Positions 43,127-55,756 are shown, counted from the stretch's first letter. The stretch: DNA of 64,000 nt from Corallium rubrum (GCA_964035015.1 OZ036005.1:14363968-14427967), one strand, 5' to 3'. A program made the numbers and translations. The notes: generated from the sequence alone by a model not told the origin.

Positions 43127-44010
43127 GTGTAGCTTACAAGTCTATAATTTGGCATAAAAATCGGAAAAGGAGCAATTTTTCTTCTGTAAAACGTACTAGT
43201 GCTGTTGAAACTTGAAGTATATATTAACATGTAGGTGAAAACTGTTTCAGGACTTCAAATTTTGAAATGAAAAGTTGTTTTTGTTATATTAATAAATGTG
43301 ATAAATGAATATAGCCAGCCAGCCAGGCAGTTGTTTGAGTATACTAAGGATTTTGGGGGTAAAAATAAAGGCCTGAGGAAACTCTTATTAAAACCGTCTT
43401 CCGCCCACTTTGTTATTTTTAAAAATTAACGAGGTATGATTGATACAGTATGTGTTGTCAAAAGAACAAAGCGTATGTTTTGATTTCATCCCACGGAAAT
43501 ATAGTCTTTCTCGGCGTCTGGTTTTAGTCCAGACTAGTCTAGGTAGACTTGCAATAAATACACGAGCTCGAATTGAAGGCGTTTGTCCATGGTATATCTA
43601 GACCCGATCTAGAGAAGAAGTCGAAGAATTGGAAACTACGATAAGAAACCGAGAAATTTGACAATTTGAGAATATACGTATATATTGATTCAAAATTCCA
43701 CCATAATAAAAGATAAATACGATTTGATAGCCGCCTTGATATAGTTTCGACTAAATTAATAAAATATATAATTTTGTAGCATTAGAATTTAAATTTTAGA
43801 GTACAGGTAGACCATGCATTTAATATATTGATACATAATTATAAACACCTCTCAACCGTATAAACTCAGTCATCCACAACTAAGACTAATTGCTCCGAGA
43901 TTCCCGTTTTGTAACTTATGGGTCTACTTTTCTGACAACCATTGTTCAGCACTGCCATAAACAACTTGGAGTTTCGCATCGGCTTCGCCTTCAGTAGCCT
44001 TCGTCACTGA

Positions 44011-44310
44011 TCATCGAACGAAGACCATGAGTAGACCGCTTTCCGCAAGGTCTCCACCTGCCACAACGAAATTCCTCACCGTGCCATGTTGAAGTCGATG
44101 AAGTTCACAGAACACAAATGGCAATATCTGATATATCCGACTTTTACCAAAACCAGTGGGCGAAACAGCAACGACATCTTGGCTGTCAACAGCGAGCTTT
44201 CGAGTGCACGTCGTTTGTTCTGGTTTCAAAGACTCATAGCCGAAATGTGTCAATGAATTTATTAACAAAGCAGTTTCGAAAAATCCTTCTATGGTTTGAT
44301 TTTCCGACAT
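44011..44310 (-). pseudogene. RecQ-type helicase N-terminal fragment
   Basis: 99-aa frame with FGYESLKPEQ (motif 0-like), VVAVSPTGFGKSRIYQILP (Walker A) and then only a short, unmatched tail. It differs in sequence from the 10.7/11.4 kb copies, so it is an independent capture of a related gene. Confidence 0.7.
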
Positions 44311-44499
44311 ATTAACAAGACGCCTGTTCAGGCGTTCACTCGGGCTACTGCAAAATCACAGTACTATATGCAGTTCTAAGATCTAAAGTCTATTAAACAC
44401 ACTGGTCACAGACAAAAGTCAAAACACAAACCAATTCTCCGATAGAAAACACAATTTGCAATAACAAAACACGATTGTCTGTATTTATTAAGGTATTTC

Positions 44500-44740
44500 C
44501 ACACATGTACACAGCGTTCATATGTCGAGTCTCTTCAGGTATTAAATATCAACACAACTATTATTAACGGCGTGTGCGATTGTAAGTATAAGGGTAAGTG
44601 TAAGTTATATAATATCAAGATACTTGCCAGCGACATTAGTGACCAATAACTATGTCTGTGAACACACAGAACACATCCGAGACAGGTAATCAGACATCAG
44701 GAAAGCAAAGAAAGAAAGTATTATTTCCACACATGTACAG
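44500..44740. repeat. Direct repeat flanking the LINE (left copy)
   Basis: Shares CACACATGTACA, AGCGTTCA, GTCTCTTCA and AATATCAAGATACTTGCCAG...CAATAACTATGTCTGTGAAC with 45450-45620. The LINE fragment lies between the copies. Confidence 0.65.
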
Positions 44741-45258
44741 TGTTAATAATCCTTAGAGATTGTAGCTTGAAAGTTAAGTCAAGGGCTTATACTAGTCTTG
44801 TGCGTCCCCAACTAGAATATGCCTGCTCTGTATGGAATCCTTACACTAAAAGGAATATTAATAACATCGAGATGATACAGCGCATGGCTGCTAGATTTAC
44901 TCATAGCGACTACTCTAGAGCTAGCCATATCTCTCCTATGATTGATCATTTAGGCTGGGACTCACTTGAGCAACGTAGATTACTGTATCAAGCCACCATG
45001 TAGATCCAGCAAGGTCTCGTAGGTATTAGTTTCCTTAAGGAGGTGTGCCTTTTAAGTAGAGTTTCCAGGTTGCCTAACACCTCTCCTTTTCGTCAGATCC
45101 AGTGCAGTAATAACATATATAAGTATTCATTTTATCCTAGAACAATAGTTACGTGGAATCAGATTCCATATAGTAATCTCTCGTCTATATCTAGTATTCC
45201 AAGTTTCAAAACCTCCGCTATGCCTACAATTAAGTCCCTCTGTCATCCATCTTGTTGA
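44740..45258 (+). pseudogene. LINE reverse-transcriptase C-terminal remnant
   Basis: One frame with a single TAG at 45001: SLVRPQLEYACSVWNPYTKR...MAARFTHSDY...HLGWDSLEQRR, then FYPRTIVTWNQIP. This is the conserved C-terminal region after the RT palm in CR1/L2/Rex-type non-LTR retrotransposons. Severely 5' truncated, as usual for LINEs; the 3' UTR runs to about 45440. Confidence 0.88.
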
Positions 45259-45449
45259 TTGATTTTTTATTTTAATTTCTTATATATTACTTGTATATTT
45301 AAATCATTTTATTAGTTGTTTTTCTTTTCTCCTTTTTCTTTGTTTTGATATATATCATATATGTACTATATTATAATATGTAATTTTAATATGTACCTGT
45401 AAACCTCCTAGTATAGTGTAATAACACTGATTTAGGAGTATTTCATTAA

Positions 45450-45620
45450 AGCATTAAAAGCGTTCAATATGTCAAGTCTCTTCACCTTATTACACAGCTC
45501 CTTAAGTTCACTTAATGAACAGTGATTGTAAGCGTGTATAATAATATCAAGATACTTGCCAGAGACATTACTGCCCAATAACTATGTCTGTGAACACACA
45601 AAACACATCCGAGACGAGAA
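45450..45620. repeat. Direct repeat flanking the LINE (right copy)
   Basis: Counterpart of 44500-44740, somewhat diverged. Confidence 0.65.
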
Positions 45621-45893
45621 AGGGCACTCACTCAGTCGAAATCCGACATAATAAATGATTAAATGAATGAATTGGTTACAGAAACGTACACGATAAACAG
45701 ATTCGAGAAATGGCGATGACCTTGTCACGGTGTGCACCTTGACGGTGCACCTTTGGGAAAGTTGTTTATCTGAATGAACCAATCAAAATCCTTACTTCAA
45801 TTAGTCAGCCAATCAGAGCTCCTGTCCATTAGATGGACGGAGTCCCCATAGTTTTGTTAAGAGTTTCCTCAGGCCTTTATTTTTCTCGCCTTC

Positions 45894-46407
45894 TCGCTCG
45901 CCCGTAACTCTGCCCGCGCTGCCGGGTTTAGCGGAAGGTGGGAACAAATAAAGGCCTGACATTCAGATTAATCTATTCAATGCCTTTCGAAAATGCCAAT
46001 GTTTTTAGATACTCTAACAATGTTCTTCGTAAAAAAACATTGGAAAGAAATGGAAAGAAAGAACTGCAAAATATAAACTTAATATTTTGTTAAAGTTTTA
46101 ACACTTGCTTCAGTGGATGCGACGTGGAATTTTATTCATCTCAACATTTTTTACGAATTATTATCCTTAAATTTTGCTTTGTCCTCGTTACCCTTTTCTT
46201 TAAAAAATAGAGTTAAGGTGGCTCCACACAGTTTCTTGAAAAATGGAAAATACAAGTGTGAGGAGTCCAAAATACGTAATTAAACAATTCGGAAAAGAAT
46301 AAAACTAAATGTTATGCATAGTTAACAGTCTGACAATCAAAAACTGTTACCAAATAAATAGCAACAGACCATAAAAGCAAAGAACTCACGATCAAGCTCT
46401 CGGCAAC
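45894..46407. other. Intron 1, no gene recognised
   Basis: Non-coding. A second AATAAAGGCCTGACATTC at 45949 echoes the nearby TIR. Confidence 0.45.
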
Positions 46408-46600
46408 GGCCTCCGTGGCTCAGTGGTCAGAGCATTGCACTAGAATCGCAAGGTCGTGGGTTCAATTCCTGCCGGAAGGCCTGTGTAGTTGCATTTTTCG
46501 CAACTGGTCCCGGTTTGGTCTTATAATGTATGTATCCTGCACTCGAATTTTCCTTCACCTGAAATCCCTAGAACATCTGTAATCGAGTGAAATGCCCAAT
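46408..46600 (+). mobile_element. tRNA-derived SINE
   Basis: 46408-46481 folds as a tRNA: acceptor GGCCTCC with GAAGGCC (one mismatch), D arm GCTCAGTGGTCAGAGC, T arm GTGGGTTCAATTCCTGC. It holds RNA polymerase III A and B boxes (TGGCTCAGTGG, GGTTCAATTCC). The anticodon loop reads CTAGAAT, and there is no long variable arm. A non-tRNA body follows, so it is a SINE, not a functional tRNA. The 3' border is uncertain. Confidence 0.65.
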
Positions 46601-49514
46601 ATTACTTCTAATTGGCAACAATGACTTTTCAAAATGGCTGCCAATTACCCTTCAAACTAATTTAATTCGAAAAAAACTTTGGTGACCCCCAGTTTGCTTT
46701 TCATTAAAACTTTTCTTGAAGTATGAGTAATCAATAGGTCAATTTAAAAAAAATTCTGTAAAACGAAATTTTTTAAAAATTAAGAAACATGATTTTTCCG
46801 GAAAAAAAATTAAAACGTTTTAATGAAAATAAAATGGATTAATTCATAGCATAACCATGGTTTCTGTGGTGTAAAAACCTGAGGTGAAACAAATCTTCAC
46901 CTCCTGGTACTCAATTTCCCACTCACTACATATAATTCTATTGATGAATAGATATCGAGCAGTGAACTCCATTCTTCATATCAGTTTATCTGGAATTCTA
47001 ACTTCAGTCATTATCACGCTTCAAAGGTGAATTCAGGAATTTGGTATACACATCAATCCCCTACACTTTCTGTTACCCCTTTTGATTGCGTAGGGAACAG
47101 TTTGTAGGGGGACTGAAAGCAACGTCATATATAGCTGACTTCATTTTTTGCCCAAGAGTTGTGTGCCAGACGTCCAGTTATGAAAATTGAGTTAGCCTAT
47201 GAAAACTGTTACCGAGTAGATTAGTGAATCAGATTGCAGCAAATTTCTACAAATTATGCGTAGAGAATGGCTGCAGTTGCACCCACTACATGTAAGTAAG
47301 CTAATCTTGATTGAGTATTTTAACTTATATTTACATGTACCTTCATTGGGAGGTTATGTTCCCCCCCTGATTGTTAGTCTGTTTGTCATTGTCACCAGAA
47401 TATTTCAAAAGGTATCATTCTAATTTTTATGTAACCATGGCCACACACTAAGGACCAACTATTAAATTTTGATTAAATTTATTGGCGAGAATTGGATAAG
47501 AATTTCGTAATAATATGATCATAAAATTCTCCTTGTAGAAGAAACGAATGAAATTCGGTGATGAGAATTTTATCAAAATATGTAAGCTTCTTTGTAGAGG
47601 AACAGAGGAACGGTGAGAAAATTTTTTTTTATCGCACTTGTTATTCTTATTCTATTACTCAAACGAATGTTTAGCTGAATTAACCAGTATAGTAATGTGT
47701 AATGGGATTGACAGTTCCATTGTACTGTACATTTTAATTATAGAATAGAGAGTTCATGCCTGGACGAAGAGACTTCAGTCTCTTGTTTATTCTATTTTTA
47801 GAATAGTACAAGTACAATTTTAAAAGCATTCTATTCATATATGTATACGTCCGGTGACTTTTAGCCTGGTTAGCAAGATTACTTGTCTTCCTGTAAACGT
47901 TTCTAATTTCCTGTTGGCAGAGGTATCCAGTTTTACGTACCCTGTATACTCTTTGTACAGTAGTGTTTTAATTTATCAAGATAATTACCGGTTAAGATTA
48001 TTAACAAGATAATTAAATAAATTAAGTACAAGATAATTATCAAGTTAATTAGGGGCAAAAAAAACACACCTAGGTTTCCATCTTATTTGCAACGTACGTG
48101 TACAGCAGGGTAAGTCAAATTTCTTTTCTTTTACTTTTTTTCATTTAGTGCCTCTGATATTGACTCTTAGCCAGTCGTTAGATTAATAAGGGGGGGGGGG
48201 GGGGGGGGGGAGGGGAGTTTGCAGGCGCAACGGGAATTATGAGGTTGATCGTGCATTGTGGGAATGAGGAAACGTCGAAATTTAACGACTGGCAGATCTT
48301 AGTAAAAAAGTTTGCGATAGAGTCCAACACTTGTATGGCTAAATTTTGTGTCGAAATGGCAAATATATGGGCCTGAAATGGAACACATTACTCAAGAAAG
48401 CTAGAACTTACGAACACAGAACGGTCTCTGGGATATTTTCAACAAGTAGTTTTTCCGTTGATGTGAATGCGTGTCGACTGCGGACTTTACAGAATTGCAT
48501 GCAGACGACGGAGAGAAAAGTTTGAATTGCTTCCACGCCAACGTACAAATTTACAAATAAACCTCATAAACAAAGGTAATAACGAATACAGACGCGGAGA
48601 CACTTTCAACGCTCCTTTTAACATTTGAACATAGTACTGTTGTTGTCAATGTTTTGTCGGGCCAGCAATAAGCGATAACTTTGTATATATTGATTTGTAA
48701 CCTTCCACTTATAGCTCATTTGCTTTTGAGGCCTTTACTTGTGCCTTGCGATAATTGTTAACGTTCGTTAAATGTTTGAGTGTTTGTGCCGTGTGGCAGA
48801 CTGGCAGTGACTCAACAACCAAATGATGACCGCAGATATGATAGTTTCACCTGTTGAAACACCCTGCCTGCGATTGCAAATCTTTTGTTTATATAGCAAC
48901 AACAAAGTAAGCTTTAAATGCGGGAATTTGGACTAATACTGCTCTAGTTAAACGTTTTAAGCCTAAGGGAGTTTTTACTTGACAGAAAAACAAGGACAAT
49001 CAAAGTATAAAAAACTAAAAGCACCTGAAACGGTCTCTTGCTAAACAAGTTCAAAATCCGCCATTACTCGTTTAGCCATCTTTATTTAGGATCTGCCAGT
49101 CCTCTCCCGCGTGTGAACATTTCCATCAGGCATCGCAAACCTCAAATTTCCAGAGACGACTGGGTACGAGTCAGCCTCTGATACATGGGTTTTTGGTCAA
49201 GGGAAAATCTCGAGATTTTTCTTTACCAAAAATCCTTAGAACATGTAGTTAATTAATCAAGCGAAATATGCGAAGTATTATCTGACGTAGTATTGTGACT
49301 GCATGGGTCTTCTCCTGGCTCTCACGCAACGAGAAGACATTGGTTGCGACTGGTTACGCTCTCTCTAAAATTGTGTGGTTTTTAATTAGCGGTTTTGGAA
49401 AACACTTAGGAAGGAGTGGCAAGGATTCGTTTGTCCTGTTTTTGGAAGTCTACACTATCGAGTTTATCGGCTATCATGCGAAAATATTGTCAAATTGTAA
49501 AGAACTAATAAGCT
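46601..49514. other. Intron 1, no gene recognised
   Basis: No coding sequence. A poly-G run lies at 48191-48211. The segment near 47345-47420 (GGAGGTTATGTT) resembles, in inverted form, 58190-58290, so both are probably copies of one old interspersed repeat. Confidence 0.45.
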
Positions 49515-50520
49515 CTCTTACGTAATTAACGTAAGGTCTCGCGACGTTTTGTAGGGTCCCCAAACGTAACGTAAGGTACCACAACCTACGTAAGACCTTA
49601 AAACAGAGTCCTGTTTGACAACGTAACGTAAGGTCTCACAACGTAACATGAGGTCTCGCAATGTAACGTAAAATATCACAACGTAACGTAAGGTCTTGGA
49701 AGATAACGTAAGGTACCATAACGTAACGTAACGTAAGATCTCTAAACGTAACGTAATGTTTTACTGTAAGCCCCGTTTACACGACACGAGTTTTTGGTAC
49801 GGCACTCTTAAATTTCGGCACGTGTTGAGCTATCGGAACAATTTAAGCATTAATAAACGTGAATAACAATATTAGGTATTTTCAAACATGGCGGACGAAA
49901 ACGCGGTAAATAAATTCGCTGTAGGTTGGTAGCTTTACATTAAGAAAAGCAAAAATGTCATGCAGACACAATTTAAAGACAGCTCTTCTCCACGAATACC
50001 TGTTTTCATTTCTTAGCCGTATGCAACGAAACTTGAGTTGCATCCTCTGCCCATGCAATAATGTATAAGCCTTCTAGTTGCTTCATCTGACCATATTTTG
50101 CCCCTAATTTTAGTTGTAGGCGACTTTGTAGACGCCATGTTGCCTTTGTTTTGTACGCGGCCCCTAAATTTAGGCGGGCCGAGACTATATACCTATCACG
50201 GCGGTCTCGGCACCCCAACATTTTGGGTACGCGAGCCGTTGTTGTACCCGTTTACACGACATTAATCAGGGGTGCCGTCTCAAAACAAATTGGTCCGTGG
50301 GCCGGAATTTAAGGGTGCCGTACCAAAATCACTTGTCGTGTAAACGGGGCTTGTAGTCTTTTAATGCAACATAAGGTAGCACAATGTACAGGTTTAACGT
50401 AAGGTCTCGTAATGAACGTAACATACGCTTTCTCATGCACGTAACACTTTACCACAACGTAACATAGTCTCACATCGTAAAGTAACGTCTTGTAACATAC
50501 GTGAATAAGACCTTCCGGAA
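49515..50520. repeat. Degenerate AACGTAACGTAAGGTCTC array
   Basis: Many imperfect copies of an 18-20 bp unit (CAACGTAACGTAAGGTCTCA) at 49515-49765 and again at 50356-50520; a MITE sits between the two halves. The unit is partly palindromic (AACGTT/ACGT). Confidence 0.8.
49769..50351. mobile_element. MITE, 583 bp, 4-bp TSD
   Basis: TIRs AGCCCCGTTTACACGACA and complement; flanking TGTA on both sides (49765-49768, 50352-50355). An inner copy of the motif (CCCGTTTACACGAC at 50248) suggests internal duplication. No coding capacity. Confidence 0.85.
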
Positions 50521-51121
50521 CCCTTTGCTTGCCAGGATGTCCAACAGTAAAATCGCGTAGACGTTAGACAAAGTAAAACAATTAGCAATTATATATGCAA
50601 ATTGTGATATTCGAAGTTTCTGAATACAAAATGAACAACAAAATAGCTTTATTTTTTTTTTGTTTTGTATACGTCATTGCGGCAAGTGTTTAGAAGGCGA
50701 TCAAAATTTGGGGTCTGTGTCGAGTGATGTCAATAGTTGTACAACTACGCCAACCAACCATTTTAGTGTTGTCTCTATTTTTAGGGGGAAAAGCACGGAT
50801 TTCAAGCGCTACACTGTAAATAAACATGCTTCCATTTAACTCCTTCATATACTATATAAATAGTACCTTTCTCTTGTATACTCTATCAAATCTGATGGCG
50901 CGCATCATAATGATTTACAGAGGGCTCTCCACTTGACAGTAAAATACTAAAGTCTGTTTCGATGCGGTAGGCAAAGAGTTAATTGCTTGTCGGAAAACTT
51001 TCACAGTCAAAAGAAGCTGTATCAAGTATTACTGCATGCAATGTTGTGTATGATCTCAAATTTGTTGCATACTGTAGACACTTTAAGTAAATATCTTGTT
51101 TTTCTTTTTGCACTGTTCAAG
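50521..51121. other. End of intron 1
   Basis: Non-coding up to the exon 2 acceptor. Confidence 0.5.
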
Positions 51122-51208
51122 GTGAAGCTAGGAAATACTGTTTATAAAACAGAAGTGTACAAGAAATCATTGAATCCTGTGTGGAATTCTGATTGGTATA
51201 GATTTGAG
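51122..51208 (+). CDS. C2CD5: C2CD5-like gene, exon 2
   Basis: 29 codons, VKLGNTVYKTEVYKKSLNPV then WNSDWYRFE: the strand with K-T-x-V and the SLNPxWN turn typical of C2 domains. Acceptor TTCAAG before 51122, donor GTAGGC at 51209, both phase 0. Confidence 0.9.
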
Positions 51209-51590
51209 GTAGGCCCGAGTAAAATTCGTTATTTTTACAGAAGAATTGTAATTGGTATAGTCGACGAATTTCGAGAGAATTTGTATTGTCATCATGTTTT
51301 TTCGACTACATTTACGGTTTAAAGTCAGTTATTTTATAGAAGAAATCTATGTAACGGTTTTCCGTATTTAGATACTCTATATCCAAACACTTGGAAGTTG
51401 GAATGTTGCTCGACTTTCGAAAAGCTAAAAAACTTTTTGTTATGCTTTTCTCACGTTTTGCAAAACCATTAGGTATTTCTTTAATGCAATATTGACGTTT
51501 TATTGTAATCAATGCTATATAAGGATTTATTTATTTAGTTAAACTTTTTTTAAACCTTTTACTTCATATGAAGTGGTCTACATATAAGAG

Positions 51591-51690
51591 CTAGCCTCCT
51601 TCGTAGGCGTTCTTTCGGTCGGACTCTCCATCCCCACTAACGCCTGCTCCAACGAGCAACATATTCCGTTCCTTTTGTGCACATGGACCG
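51591..51690. repeat. Inverted repeat partner of 57385-57480
   Basis: GCCTCCTTCGTAGGCGTTCT...GACTCTCC...CACTAACGCCTGCTCCAACGAGC matches 57385-57480 in reverse with few differences. The pair brackets the big foldback element. A further partial match (AGGCGTTCTTT) lies at 52181. Confidence 0.75.
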
Positions 51691-52592
51691 ATGAAATTAC
51701 ACCATTGCCGTGCTAAATAAAGCCGTCCTGGACTGGTATTGTTCTGTGTAATTGTTTAGTCGAAAGCTAATATTTTGAAACGTTTAGCCTAGAACTTCAC
51801 GAAATTTACGAAGAATACTGTTTTGACTATGTTCTTGCTGCCTATGGAAACAAATAAGCGTGAAAGTTATTGTAGAGCGTAAGAGAAATTTAAGATTGTA
51901 AACAAAAGCTCAAATCTAAGGTGTTTTAGTGTCTGAAGCGACTGCCTGAATTAGTTTACTTGGAAGCTAATTATAGCTCAGAGCTTTACAAAATTTACGA
52001 CGAATGGTATTATGAATATATTCTTGCTGGTCGTGTAAATAAATCTGTGCGAAAAGCTTTAAAAAGCTACTAGTGTCGACAAAATGTTCAAGGTCTATGG
52101 CTGTAGATGCATGGTATCGGATTCGCCGATTCAGATTTTCTTTCGTTGTCCAAGGAATCCCTCGCACTAGTCTCATTTACAGGCGTTCTTTGTATCGGTC
52201 AGTAGATAACCCCCCCCCCCCCCATATAGCGTATCAAAGGGATGCCGCCTCATTAAATATTCGGTATGATGCACGGTATGATGCACGGTGTGACGCCCCC
52301 CTGTGACGCCCGGTGGTGTGACGCCCGGTGACGCCCGAAGGGTTTGAATTGGCAGAGACAACTGCTCTGGTGAAACCTGAATATTATTTGAATAATATGG
52401 AGACTTTGAATATTATATTAGTTAGAACCTAAATGATCAAACAGTCTTATACACGTTTTGTGGCAATAAGTGTTTAGAGAGTTATCGTTTACTTTGGCCT
52501 AGTTTGTAGAGGAACGAAACAGAAAATGGATAGAGACACTTTATATTTTTTATCTTAACTTTGGCCTAGTTTGTAGAGGAACGAAACAGAAA

Positions 52593-52847
52593 ATGGATAG
52601 AGACACTTTATATTTTTTATCTTATACCTGGAATTTAGCGGGTTTTTGGTTAAGTAATCTGTGTGTTATTTACGAAGAGATGAATGTTAACAGTTTTGGT
52701 CGAATTATCACTTATCTAACCCTAGTGTATAGAGTATACGAATCCTTGGATGAAGAATCAATTCGAGAAGCCATAAAAAGAACTAATCTTAAGTGTCGAA
52801 ATATAAAGGCAAAGCGATTTATTACTTTGAAAGCGTTGTTAGGTTAA
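52593..52847 (+). CDS. 84-aa open frame, left arm
   Basis: Starts MDRDTLYFLSYTWNLAGFWL and ends in KRFITLKALLG. The same frame occurs in the right arm with one amino-acid change. No known domain. Could be chance preservation due to arm homogenisation. A diverged partial copy of its 3' part lies at 54012-54110. Confidence 0.3.
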   Translation: MDRDTLYFLSYTWNLAGFWLSNLCVIYEEMNVNSFGRIITYLTLVYRVYESLDEESIREAIKRTNLKCRNIKAKRFITLKALLG

Positions 52848-52933
52848 CTGGAGTACAAACGGAGTAAGTCATCCTAGAATCACTGCTAACTAAACCCTCG
52901 TTTATAAGCGAGGAAATCGTAGGAAGATAGAAT

Positions 52934-54005
52934 CAGTGCTGCCACTCTATTTTATCAATTTCACCTACCGCGTACTTATTTTCCCCCTACTTTCCCCTAC
53001 GGGGATATTTTCATATTTCCCCTACGTTCCCCTACTTTACACGAAATCACCCCACGCCTTCACCTACGTTATAGCGCCCGACGGAGACCTGCTCGCAGGC
53101 TACTACACCTTTAGGTCAAAACAACAAATGTATTTAGATTCATTGCTTATATTTGACCCAATTTAATATACAGAACTACTAATACAAAATTATCAGATAT
53201 TACAGGTAGAATTAGAAATGAAGACACGTAGATGGAATAGGGGAACTAATTAAACTGGTTTATTATGTATTTTGAGTTAAAGGTGGTCTACAGTCGGTTC
53301 TGCGCATGTGCGAAGGTTTGTTTACGTTTTTGTTTTGATCCATATAAATGTCACAGCATGAAGTACACATCATGCATGGTGCCGCTGTGCGTGACTGACT
53401 GTCGGCCAGGCCGATATTAAAACTCTGATCCTGGCTGGTTCTAACCCAGTGTAGTCAAAGTGTCATAATTTGTCGTTACAAAAAGGCATTAGTGTGTGAG
53501 TTATTCGGAGTCATGGAATCAAGATTCTATCTTTGCGTTTCTGATAAATGAGTCATCACCTCAAACACGGTGAGACACCACAAACGACCCACATGGGAAT
53601 TGTGAGAGAGTATCAGAGCAATCATGCAAGTAATTACCGTTGGTAACTGGTTATTCATTCATTGGGAATTGTGCTTCCGTTGCTTGTGTATATCAAATTG
53701 CATGGCATGCGCATGTGTCCGCAAGAGGTCTAGCCTGCGTGTCAGGCTCTTAGCTTGTTCTGGGGTGCGGGTTTAGGGGGGGGGGGGGGGGGGGGGGCTA
53801 CAAGAGGGCCACTATTGCAGCTCTGCCAGCGACCCCTTTATTTATTCGTGTTTTTCGTGGGGGTTTTTCTAATTACTTTTATATTATCGTCAATTCACCT
53901 ACATTCCCCTACATATAGGCTGTTTTCCCCGTAGGTTTCCCCTACAACCTACAATTAGCCAAATTCCCCTACCGTAGGGGAATTCCCCTACGAGTGGCAG
54001 CACTG
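52934..54005. mobile_element. hAT-type non-autonomous element, 1,072 bp
   Basis: TIR CAGTGCTGCCACTC at both ends, 8-bp duplication GATAGAAT (52926-52933, 54006-54013). The right foldback arm retains the empty site with a single GATAGAAT, so the borders are certain. Subterminal CCCCTAC repeats occur at both ends (about 52980-53035 and 53900-53990), a usual hAT feature. A poly-G run lies at 53776-53797. No transposase. Confidence 0.95.
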
Positions 54006-54318
54006 GATAGAATGAAGAATCAATTCGAGAAGCCGTGAGAAGAACGATTTTAAGTGTGGAAATATAAACCCAAAGCGGTTTATTACTTTGAAAGCGTTGC
54101 TACGCTTTCTGTTACTAAGTGTGATATTTGCATATTTATCCTCAGTGCACGTGCAGGAGACAAAAGGGAAAGCTCGTTAAAGTTACTAATGACCTAAATA
54201 TAACCGGATTTGCATATAAGTAGAATATTTAATTCATTTTAGGGGTGATCATGAGTTTTTTGGGAATAATAAGGGGCCTGAAGAGGTATTAATATATGGG
54301 CAAGTTTAGGCGAAAAAG

Positions 54319-54842
54319 TTAGTCTTAGGACTATAGTCTTAGTTTTAGGACTATATAGTCTTAGTCTTAGGACTATAGTCTTAGTCTTAGGACTATAGTC
54401 TTAGTTTTAGGACTATATAGTCTTAGTCTTAGGACTATAGTCTTAGTCTTAGGACTATAGTCTTAGTTTTAGGACTATATAGTCTTAGTCTTAGGACTAT
54501 ATAGTCTTAGTTTTAGGACTATAGTCTTAGTTTTAGGACTATAGTCTTAGTCTTAGGACTATATAGTCTTAGTTTTAGGACTATAGTCTTAGTCTTAGGA
54601 CTATATAGTCTTAGTCTTAGGACTATAGTCTTAGTCTTAGGACTATATAGTCTTAGTTTTAGGACTATAGTCTTAGTTTTAGGACTATAGTCTTAGTTTT
54701 AGGACTATAGTCTTAGTCTTAGGACTATATAGTCTTAGTTTTAGGACTATATAGTCTTAGTCTTAGGACTATATAGTCTTAGTCTTAGAACTATAGTCTT
54801 AGTCTTAGGACTATACAGTCTTTGGACTATATAGTCTTAGTC
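54319..54842. repeat. 18-bp minisatellite, left arm
   Basis: TCTTAGGACTATAGTCTTAG-type units with TATATAG variants; each unit is itself nearly palindromic. Inverted copy at 55835-56171. Confidence 0.92.
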
Positions 54843-54917
54843 TTATAATGACCCCAGGGGTAACCCCCAAACACCCCCGGGGTACCCCAAACACCCCAGG
54901 GGGTAATCCCAAACACC

Positions 54918-55287
54918 CCCTTTCTCCTCCTCCTCCTCCTCCTCCTCTTTCTCCTCTTCCTCCTCTTTCTCCTCCCCTTCTCCTCCTCCTCCTCTTTCTC
55001 CTCCTCCTCTTTCTCCTCCTCCTCCTCTTTCTCCTCCTCCTCTTTCTCCTCCTCCTCTTTCTCCTCCTCCTCCTCTTTCTCCTCCTCCTCTTTCTCCTCC
55101 TCCTCCTCTTTCTCCTCCTCCTCTTTCTCCTCCTCCTCTTTCTCCTCCTCCTCCTCTTTCTCCTCCTCCTCCTCCTTCTCCTCTTTCTCCTCCTCCTCCT
55201 CTTTCTACTCCTCCTCCTCCTCTTTCTCCTCCTCCACCTCCTCCTCCTCCTCCTCCTCTTTCTCCTCTTTCTCCTCCTCCTCCTCTT
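54918..55287. repeat. Polypyrimidine tract, left arm
   Basis: About 370 bp of almost pure C/T as CTCCTCCTCTTT units. Mirror-like order can support triplex DNA. Open frames here (poly-Leu) are artefacts. Confidence 0.92.
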
Positions 55288-55378
55288 AAATTGTGTATTT
55301 TGGTAGCGTTTTCATCAACATCTCTATTTGACAGTCAGTGTCTAAATGAGGAAAACGCTACCAAAATACACAATTTAA

Positions 55379-55756
55379 GAGGAGGAGGAGGAGAAAGAGG
55401 AGAAAGAGGAGGAGGAGGAGGAGGAGGAGGAGGAGGAGAAAGAGGAGGAGGAGGAGTAGAAAGAGGAGGAGGAGGAGAAAGAGGAGAAGGAGGAGGAGTT
55501 GGAGAAAGAGGAGGAGGAGGAGGAGGAGAAGGAGGAGGAGAAAGAGGAGGAGGAGGAGAAAGAGGAGGAGGAGAAAGAGGAGGAGGAGAAAGAGGAGGAG
55601 GAGGAGAAAGAGGAGGAGGAGAAAGAGGAGGAGGAGAAAGAGGAGGAGGAGGAGAAAGAGGAGGAGGAGAAAGAGGAGGAGGAGGAGAAGGGGAGGAGAA
55701 AGAGGAGGAAGAGGAGAAAGAGGAGGAGGAGGAGGAGGAGGAGGAGGAGGAGAAAG
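55379..55756. repeat. Polypurine tract, right arm
   Basis: Inverted counterpart of 54918-55287, with small length differences. Poly-Glu and poly-Gly frames here are not genes. Confidence 0.92.

Larger units (their letters stand above)
43360..45893. mobile_element. TIR unit carrying helicase and LINE fragments
   Basis: Inverted ends AAAAATAAAGGCCTGAGG and its complement, about 27 bp (43360-43387, 45867-45893). Encloses a RecQ-type helicase fragment, a LINE remnant and a duplicated flank. No clear target duplication, so the boundaries are tentative. Confidence 0.5.

Noticed and set aside
46408..46481. A functional tRNA gene
   Set aside because: One acceptor mismatch and an anticodon-stem mismatch, an AGA anticodon without the long serine-type variable arm, and a SINE-like body after it.
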